NCBI GenBank assembly: GCA_023374025.1 | Contig: SIJG01000062.1 | Span: 319,488 to 383,487, forward strand | Direction: 5' to 3' | Length of the DNA: 64,000 nucleotides | Source of the DNA: Heterodera schachtii | Taxonomy: Eukaryota > Nematoda > Chromadorea > Rhabditida > Heteroderidae | Shown: positions 56,968-64,000 of the stretch, piece by piece | Layout: each line of letters starts with the position of its first letter | Position numbering within the stretch: the stretch's first letter is position 1 | Translations under genes and position numbers: made by a program | Notes under the pieces: generated by a model | What the model was told of the DNA's origin: nothing | Databases searched by the model: none | What the model saw: the letters and a program-made list of their open reading frames with translations, nothing else

Positions 56968-59835
56968 TTAATCTAGAGTCATCTTTCCGTTGATCAGTTG
57001 TATCGGTACCCATTCAGCCAAAAAGTTTTCTCGATTATGTGGAAAATCTAAGTAAATTCAATTCGTTAAATCAAAATTAAATTTTCAAAAAAAAATCATG
57101 CCGACCTTTGCCGAATTTTGAATCGTAAAAAATGGTGGCATTATCCGGCATCAAATAAGCGACCCACCAACCCCATGTTGAAGTATTTGATGTTATCAGC
57201 AACGAATCGCATGTTATGATGGAAAATGCCAAGTCATTAATTCTCGGCATTGCTTTTGGCAAATAAACGTTGGCAATTAACTGTAAAATTAGAATTTATT
57301 ATATTAATAAACATACTTTTCGAGTTTTCAGGGCATATTTTCTAGGTTTTTAATTTTAGATCCGAAAAGCCTAAAAAATTTTGAAAAACCCTTTTTTGCT
57401 TATTATGGCATTATGCCTAAAATTTATTAACCAATAAAAATGAAAAACACATTCCTAAGAATCGACCCCAAAAATTAATGAAAATACCCACCCCTAAAAA
57501 ATGAAAAATTTTCACAAACTTCATCTCCCTAATTATTTATTTATTTTTGACAAGATTTTCGATTTTAAAAATTATGTGTCTCAATACTGATTTGGCTTAA
57601 TCTTGTTGCTTTTTTAATAATATTTTGTCATTTTAAACCCCTAAATTCGAGGGTTTTTACAACCTAGAACCTATTCCATTTTTTAGTGCTTATTTTATGG
57701 ATTTTTTTAGAGCCAAAATAAATATAAGGCCTATATTTACCTGTCGATTTATTTTTAAATCCTTCAAAAATTGTTTGTCTTCTCCCAACAAGACGACAGA
57801 AATGTTTTTAAATGATCCCTTAATTTTAAATAAAAATATTGAAAAGGTAAATTGATTTAATTACCATTAATACTTAAATGATTTAATTACCATCAAATAT
57901 TTAAATCCGAATTCAATGCCCTGCTCAGTGAAGTCTTTATTGGAACCCCAAGCAGAATTAGCAAAATCACCTCTACGAGTATACACACAAAATTTATGCG
58001 ATTGATCATCTCTTAAAATTTTTAATTAAAATTCAAATTAAAATTTGTTTAAAATACCAACCCAAACAATTCTTTTTTGTATTCGTCAACAGTTTTACAG
58101 AGTTTTTGTCCGATCCGAAAAATTTGACGGATTTCCGTTCGTCGAGTTTCAAAATATTTAAACGATTGGAATGCAGCCCCCTTCAAATCTAATAATAAAT
58201 AAATAAATTATTTAAAAATGTTACATCGATTTTTAAGTATTTTTCTTTGATCCTTGAAATGGCATACCTTAAAACAAAATTTACTGTTTTCTAATGTATT
58301 CAGGAAATTGCCAACTTTTGTGGGTTGTCATAAGAAAAAGGTGGAGAAAATGCCCTCAAGTAAAAGGTTTCGTTTTGCTTTTCAGTCGAATTCTAAATGC
58401 ATTAAATTTTAATTTATTTGAAATTTAATTTAAATTAATTTTGAATTTACAATGTATTTTATTTGGCTGGCATAGACCGGGAAAAGCTTTTCAATCTCGT
58501 GATTTCCTTCCGACTCATGAATTGCCTTTGTTTTCTCGCAGTTTTGATTCTCTTTGAAAATTGGCTTTCGTCCGAATGGCTTCCCAATGCCATACATTGA
58601 AGCAAAACGAAACTAAAGCCATAAATTATAATGAATTAAATATTTTAAATTAAAAAAATTACCAATTGATTGCCAAGTCCGCCACAATTTCCTTCATATG
58701 CCAAGAACAAATATTTGGAATGCTTCGGGAAAAGCCTGTGGCAAATTTATTTAATTAGGATGCCCATTGTTCTCGAAAACCCCCGCCATTTCCTTCCCCG
58801 AAGGGTCGGAGATTACTCAACGATGGCATTTTGCCCTTTTTTGAAATTGCCATTATTTTTAGATTTTTTCTTCTTTTCATTTCTCTTTTTCTCCATCAGC
58901 TATGCCACCCAATTACTCCTTGAATTTCCAACCAGGATTTGTTTAAAAAGTCCCTAAATATTAATTGTTATTGTTTTCAATCGTTGTCTCAAGCCAAAAA
59001 AAGCACTTCCCATTCTGTACATTTGATAATTAAAAAAATAATAATAAGGATTGAGCAAATCGTGGCCTTTATGCCCCCAAAATCAATTTTGGCATGCCCT
59101 TTTTGCATTTCTGCTAAATTTGTTTGCACAGAAATGGGAAAGCATTAAATTATTTTCATGGCCCTTTTTTCGTCCCATTTTAAAAATATTTGCCACTATT
59201 TTGCTCCCCCCCCGCGCCATTTTAGAATTTTTAGATGCGTCTCGGTGACTAGCAAAATTCATTTTAAATAATGGTTTTTTAATTTGTATAAATTGAAAAC
59301 CTTCTATTCATACCTTTCATGTTCTTCATCCGTTAGATTTTCTTTACAAACTTTGCTCTCCGAGTTCGAAAAACTAAAAAAATAATTATTGAAATAATTA
59401 TTTAAAGTGTAATTTACTTAAAAAAATCATAATAACATCACTATGTTCCAAGCACAAATTTTGCCAAAAAATCATAAAATTGCTAATCAATTTCAATTTA
59501 CAATGTTACCGACTCGCTACAAAACGTAAAGACTTTTTTTTAAATATGCAAAAATAGATTTTTTAATTTATAAACATTTTAAATAGCTTATTTTTGCCTT
59601 TTCCATTCTTCGTCCGTAAAATTTTCCTTGCAAACTTTTCTCTCCGAATTGGAAAAGCTAAAAAACAAATCCATTTAATTATTAATTAATTGTAAAAAAT
59701 GTAACCACACCTGAGCATAGGTGAATTGTCCTCATTGCCTTTGGCGATAATGTAAAATAATATTAAAAAAAGTGAAGCAACAAAAATGTGTTTGATTTTT
59801 TCCCATGGAATTTGGGACGAAAAAATATTGGACAT
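56968..59835 (-). CDS. Alpha-1,2-fucosyltransferase-like (GT11) type II membrane protein
   Basis: Golgi enzyme that would move fucose from GDP-fucose onto glycans. Exons: 59835-59711, one or both of 59657-59598 / 59373-59314, 58735-58663, 58612-58451, 58392-about 58316, 58188-58062, 58011-57891, 57818-57741, 57280-57106 and 57047-56968. Exon 1 encodes a short cytosolic tail and a signal anchor (HIFVASLFLILFYIIA). GT11 motifs are clear: GNCGGLGNQL|FRFASMYGIGK (donor-binding GxLGNQxF), CVYTRRGDFANS (the conserved RRGDF), ISVVLLGED, and the acceptor-loop ITCDSLLITSNTSTWGWWVA. Ends LAEWVPIQLIN...LD. Only the junction 58316/58188 could not be phased. Nematodes have large GT11 families, so the exact linkage is unknown. 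Confidence 0.87.
59314..59657 (-). repeat. Tandemly duplicated 60-nt exon
   Basis: 59657-59598 and 59373-59314 are both 60 nt, both enter and leave in phase 2, and encode almost the same peptide (SFSNSERKVCKENFTDEEWK and SFSNSESKVCKENLTDEEHE). The upstream copy ends at AAAAG|GCAAAA (GC donor), the downstream copy at GAAAG|GTATGA. Either can be used, or both, without shifting the frame. Confidence 0.7.
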
Positions 59836-61330
59836 TAAAATTTAATATCTATGGAAAATAGGGTTAATTAGACATGCCAAAATATACGATTTAAAAAAAA
59901 TTAAAAAATTTAATGAATCTCTTATGTTCTTTATTTGGGTTGGTCTCGTAACTCTCGACATATGTTTTTCCCGACTCGGGTTGGGGAGCATTTTTACTTT
60001 ATTTTAGAATTCAATTTTAAGCAATAACCAAGCTAATGCAATTTTATTTTTTAATTATTATTTGCATATTTGGTGCAGGAGTTGTTTAAACTTGTTTTTG
60101 AACTGGTTCAAAACACGGAAAGATTGACAAAAAATGATAATTTTTTTATAATTCGTTTTTTGATAAATAACCGATTTAAATGCTTTGCCAATATATTTTT
60201 TTTGAGATTTTTTTAACATTTTCAGCGCCTATTAAAATTATAAAAGTGTTTTTTGTATGTTTTTAGCTATCGGCCATATGACGAAAATTTACTCTTTTAT
60301 GCCGCACCCCACCCCATACTGTGGGAATGATGTTCGAGAATGTTGGTCTCGCGTCACATAAATTTTACATGCGTCCCATGCGTTCAGGAATGTTAATAAC
60401 CCAATCAATTAGCATTTTAAGGCGCTATCGGCCCGCGGTCCGCTAGTGTACAAAAGCACTAATGACCGGTCCGTTAATGTCCCGTCGGTCCACTAACTTC
60501 CCAGACTGATAATATCCGGCCCATTAAAGTGCCATAATGAATATTAATGAGACGCTTAAAAGTTCATGGGACGCGTATTCTGCACGTGAACCAAAACTAC
60601 CACCGGGATATTTACTTAATGCAAATTTCCGTTCTCGAATTCGCACTTAGTTAATTATTACATCGGCGTCATTCTGGAATTTTTATTTATTCAGCATGCT
60701 CTTGTAAAAGCCAACCGGGGAGAGGGAATGAATGAAATGAATTTGTGGTTTAATGAGGTGAACAATTTGACAAATTCAAACAAAATTGATTAGCAATTAC
60801 GTATTTGGATGGAGAGGCTGTCCAATTAATAGAACTTTTAAAAAGCTTAATTTGACTGAAAAAAAGTCACAAATGCTTTAAACGGATGCTCAATCCAAGC
60901 TCAACTCCATTTCCCACAGAACACAAATTTTCATATTTTATAGAATTCTTTGCTGACAAACTAAGCCAGAAAAGCCCACAATAATTTGAAATGTCATTTG
61001 TTCTCCTCAATGAGACGGCCCCGCAAACATTTCTTTCTCCGTTGGCTTTTCCCAAAAGACAAAACAAAGGCCAAAAAAACCAACCATACCAATTGGATGG
61101 TGCTGAGTCATTTCGTAAAAACTGCCAACATGAAAACAAAAAATTCACAACATCTTTTAGCAGAAACAAACATAATTAAAGATTAAATTGAGGTCTAATT
61201 GAGAAAATTCTGGGCTGTCGAATGATAACGAAAATGTTTAATTTGGTTTCCTTCCGGAGGCAACGGCAAAAATAAGAATTAGTAAGAATGGGAAATCTGA
61301 GCATAAAATTTTGAATTCGGGGGAAATTAA
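59836..61330. other. Intergenic DNA, no supported gene
   Basis: No repeat structure of note. A plus-strand frame at 60991-61179 (MSFVLLNETAPQTFLSPLAF...) has varied composition but no splice partners or homology I can recognise. Confidence 0.3.
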
Positions 61331-61337
61331 TCTAATG

Positions 61338-62107
61338 CAGGGATGGTATCCGTCCTTGGATGCCAAGGACGTCCTTGAAATTTGACTAGCTTTCTTGGAA
61401 ATAAAAAATGTCCTTCGATGCCAAGGACGTCCTTGAAATTTGACTAGCTTTCTTGAAAATAAAAAATGTCCTTCGATGCCAAGGACGTCCTTGGAATGAG
61501 CATTTAAAAAATGGAAAAAATAATCAAAGGAAATTTGGCAAAGCTTTGAATTTACAAAATATTTGGAATAATTATGGCATTACTTTTGATAGGTTAGTGA
61601 GGATTTGAGGATTAAAAAACCAATTTTTTCCAAAAATCCACAAAATTAAGATTTTTTAATGAAAATCTGCTAAAAATATGGTCAAAATTCTTAATTTTTC
61701 CCCCGGCGGCGTCTATCAGCACCACCGGATCCTAGAAATCCTTTATTTCTAAAAAATTTGCTCAAAATCGCAAAGTTTGGCCATTTTTTGGACAAATCTA
61801 TTAACAAACCGCATTTAAATTATAAAAATTTTTCTCGCTCTTGTTCCCCAAAAGTTTTTTGGAAAAATCGCCGCAAAAAAAAAAAATCAACTTCGATTTT
61901 TCATGCTCAAATGATAAGTGAAAACAAATAAATGTTTGAAAAAATCCATTCCAGTGAAAAATACAAGCCATTTGAATAAATATTAACCATTTTTCATTGC
62001 ATATAATAAAATTTCAATGTTCTTGGAGTTCATCAATTTTCCCCACTATGTCCTTGCAAATCGGCATACCCGTCCTTGGAAACCGACTTTGGACGATACC
62101 AACTCTG
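61338..62107. mobile_element. Foldback repeat with GTCCTTGG tandem units
   Basis: The ends are CAGGGATGGTATCCGTCC and, inverted, CAGAGTTGGTATCGTCC. At 61.35-61.50 kb there are about 2.5 tandem copies of a 58-bp unit containing GATGCCAAGGACGTCCTTG. The middle holds the CGGCGGCGTCTATC dispersed repeat. Related to the element at 3722-4083. Confidence 0.6.
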
Positions 62108-63215
62108 GTTTAGCACCACTTTTTGAATCTCGAATTTAAGAGCACAGAAAAAAACCTGAAATAATTCATGCTCAAACAACTTTTGATGCTTAAATAAAAA
62201 ACCTTCTACACCAATTTGACACTACTCCTTCATTGTGACTGGGACACCCTAAAATACACTGAAAATCGGGAAATTTTTCGAAAAAAATCCTAGGGGGTTG
62301 GAAAAAATTTGGCCCATTAGATAGGCATAAAATTTACTACCGATTTGCCTATTGAATGGTGGGTCTAGGACTTAAACCGCTTAGGTTTGGGCGGTGTTGA
62401 TCATTTCTACAGTAAAACGCACCATTTTCTTAATTTAAGTGCCCATACCTCAGCGGGATTAAGGGCGCCCGGTAAATGCGTCAGTGGAAAATGCGTCAGT
62501 AGAAAATGCGTCAGTGAAAATTTTATATTCATAAAAACAAGTTTATTGCGTTTTCGGGGGGCACGGACCACGATTCAGGCATCCATTTCGGCCAATTCCG
62601 AACCCCGGACCCGAATTCGAACAAAAAGTGAAACTCCAAATTTTTGAATTTAGCATTTTTGGCTGAAAAACGGCATAAATGAACTCTTATTGCAGGATTA
62701 GGGCTTTTAGTGTGTTTTCGTGTATTTAAACCTATTTTTAAGAAAAAACTAAATTTCGAAAATTTTGACTTTTCGACTTTTTGTTCGAGTTTGGGTCCGG
62801 GTCCGAAATTGAGAACAATGTTCTTATAGAATTTTACTTCTATATTACAATAATGATCCCATAGAACTTTGTTTTAAAATATTTGTATCACTGACGCATT
62901 TTCCCCTGACCGATTTTCCGGTCAGGGGATTAAGTCATAGATACTTTTGGTCTTTGGCATATTGTAGATCATTTTGTGCTCTTTCCAGTGGGCTCTCAAA
63001 TTTTCCACAATTTTTCACAACCACCTAGAAATTTTTTTCGAGAATTTCCTCGATTTTCAGTGTATTTTCGGATGTCCCGATCACCATGAAGGAGTGATCT
63101 GATCAAGTTGGTCAAAAGGATATTTTTGATAAGCATCAAAAGTTAAGTGAGCATGAATTATTTCAGGTTTTTCTGAGCTCTCAAATTCGAGATTCAAAAA
63201 GTGTTGCTAAACATA
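62108..63215. mobile_element. 1.1-kb nested foldback element
   Basis: The outer arms (62108-62330 and about 62990-63215) are inverted copies with scattered mismatches, for example CACTTTTTGAATCTCGAATT and its inverse. An inner palindrome (about 62466-62937) has AAATGCGTCAGTG repeated three times on the left and the inverse on the right. No coding content. Confidence 0.75.
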
Positions 63216-63222
63216 TGCACCA

Positions 63223-63888
63223 GGGATGGAACGGAATTTCGATTTCCGACTTTCGAAATTTTTAATAAAAAGTCTGGGATTTTAGGAAATTTTTTTTTGT
63301 TTGTACAATTTCTATTAATAAATTGCATTGAAATTTTTAAAACTTTCCCGGCGGCGCCTATCGGCACCCCCGGACCCTAAAAATCCTTAATTTTCTTGGA
63401 AATTTGCTCAAAATCGCTAAATTTGGTTATTTTTCTAGACAAAATCTGTTAACAAATCGTATTAAAATTACAAAATTTTCATCAGCGGAGCCTATCGGCA
63501 CCACCGGATCTTACCCCCCCCCCCCCACCCACATGTTCCCAAAATGTTTTTGCGCCGCAAAAAATGTAAAATCCCTTTTCCCAAAAATGTTCTAAAATAA
63601 TGTAAAATGACACAAAAAAAGATTTTTGTGAAAATCATTGAATAATTTTTTCAAGTAGATATGTATACCAAAAACATTTTTGAAATCGCCATTTACTTAG
63701 TTAAGAATTTTAAAATTTAGCCTATAAAAATATTTAGAAAATTTTATTATATTTTATAATTTTTCAAAAATTTCCGGTATTTCCGACTTCCGACGTATTG
63801 GTATCGGAACTCCGATTTTCGAAAAATTTTTGAGCCCCTCGGAATTCTGGTTTTTGAAAATTTTTGTAGCCTCGGAATGCCAGCCCTG
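63223..63888. mobile_element. Inserted repeat with ATGCACCA flanks
   Basis: ATGCACCA occurs at 63215-63222 and 63889-63896, a likely target duplication. The ends CAGGGATGG and, inverted, CAGGGCTGG resemble hAT termini. The interior holds two copies of the CGGCGCCTATCGGCACC dispersed repeat and a C-run. It landed next to the terminus of the 62.1-63.2 kb foldback. Confidence 0.65.
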
Positions 63889-64000
63889 ATGCACCACTGA
63901 AATTTACCCAAAAAGAACATTTAAGTGGATTTATTTAGACAAATTTAAAAAATGATAAAGGAACTTGGGGTCCGACAATGCGACATGCACTGCCAGGAAA

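Larger units (their letters stand above)
13440..63600. repeat. Dispersed repeat family with GC-rich core
   Basis: A core close to CCCGGCGGCGCCTATCGGC followed by ACCGCCGG sits between AT-rich flanks that also recur (AAAATCTGTTAACAAAT before it, GTTCCCAAAAAATTTTTTGG after it). Copies or fragments, in both orientations, lie near 13.50, 16.24, 16.37, 17.38, 41.23, 44.14, 44.33, 45.15, 50.00, 54.20, 61.71, 63.35 and 63.49 kb. Listed once as a family; the span marks first to last copy. Confidence 0.75.

Noticed and set aside
60991..61179. 62-aa plus-strand ORF with gene-like composition
   Set aside because: No splice partner, no homology, and the opposite strand is equally open; left as unsupported.
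62387..62647. 86-aa plus-strand ORF with CVSGKCVSRKCVSE repeat
   Set aside because: Encoded by the GCGTCAGTG repeat of a foldback element; no start context or partner exons.

Overview
The window is eukaryotic and looks like a plant-parasitic (tylenchid) nematode, most like a root-knot nematode (Meloidogyne). The sequence is very AT-rich. Genes are split by many short introns (about 35-60 nt, GT-AG plus a few GC-AG). Some starts sit a few bases after a TTTAG/TTAACAG-type acceptor, as expected for spliced-leader trans-splicing. The 5S rRNA is 119 nt and clearly nematode-like. Several genes encode small secreted proteins of the kind seen in effector repertoires. The genus is an inference, not proven by the sequence. 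Because most genes have short exons, the gene models were stitched by hand from reading frame, splice signals and intron phase.

Layout. 1-3.1 kb (minus): a canonical-type poly(A) polymerase, running off the left edge. 3.4-8.9 kb (minus): a long 11-exon gene of unknown function. 9.5-10.7 kb: a membrane-protein 5' exon (plus), a ten-cysteine secreted mini-protein (plus), and an orphan 3' exon (minus). 10.9-15.0 kb: arm A of a large inverted duplication, with two head-to-head copies of a secreted protein family and a TIL-type protease-inhibitor gene. 15-18 kb: repeats, a 43-aa ORF and a tRNA-like sequence. 18.2-21.1 kb (plus): a secreted Asn/Gln-rich protein with 15-residue tandem repeats. 21.7-27.9 kb: several small hypothetical genes, a MITE and a local direct duplication. 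28.3-29.7 kb (minus): a secreted Ly6/three-finger-type protein in four exons. 31.0-32.9 kb (minus): a secreted hypothetical followed 44 nt later by a membrane RING-H2 protein, an operon-like pair. 33.6-35.0 kb: two 5S rRNA genes. 36.3-41.6 kb (plus): a small secreted hypothetical and a complete MBLAC1/SWIP-10-type metallo-beta-lactamase-fold gene. 42-47.5 kb: a dense cluster of foldback and hAT-like non-autonomous elements. 47.6-51.6 kb (plus): a 557-aa coiled-coil protein in seven exons. 53.0-56.6 kb: arm B, the inverted copy of arm A. 57.0-59.8 kb (minus): a GT11 alpha-1,2-fucosyltransferase-like gene with a tandemly duplicated exon. 60-64 kb: mostly repeats.

The standout is the inverted duplication. 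Two arms of about 4 kb, roughly 38 kb apart, each carry the TIL gene and two divergent copies of a 185-aa secreted protein around a 368-bp bidirectional promoter. Only one of the four family copies looks intact. Both arm-A copies have lost the same splice acceptor, and the fourth copy carries frameshifts. Next to this sits a mini-protein whose cysteines follow a near-perfect C-x3-C-x6 periodicity. I saw no prokaryote-type system, CRISPR array or autonomous transpos(as)e gene.
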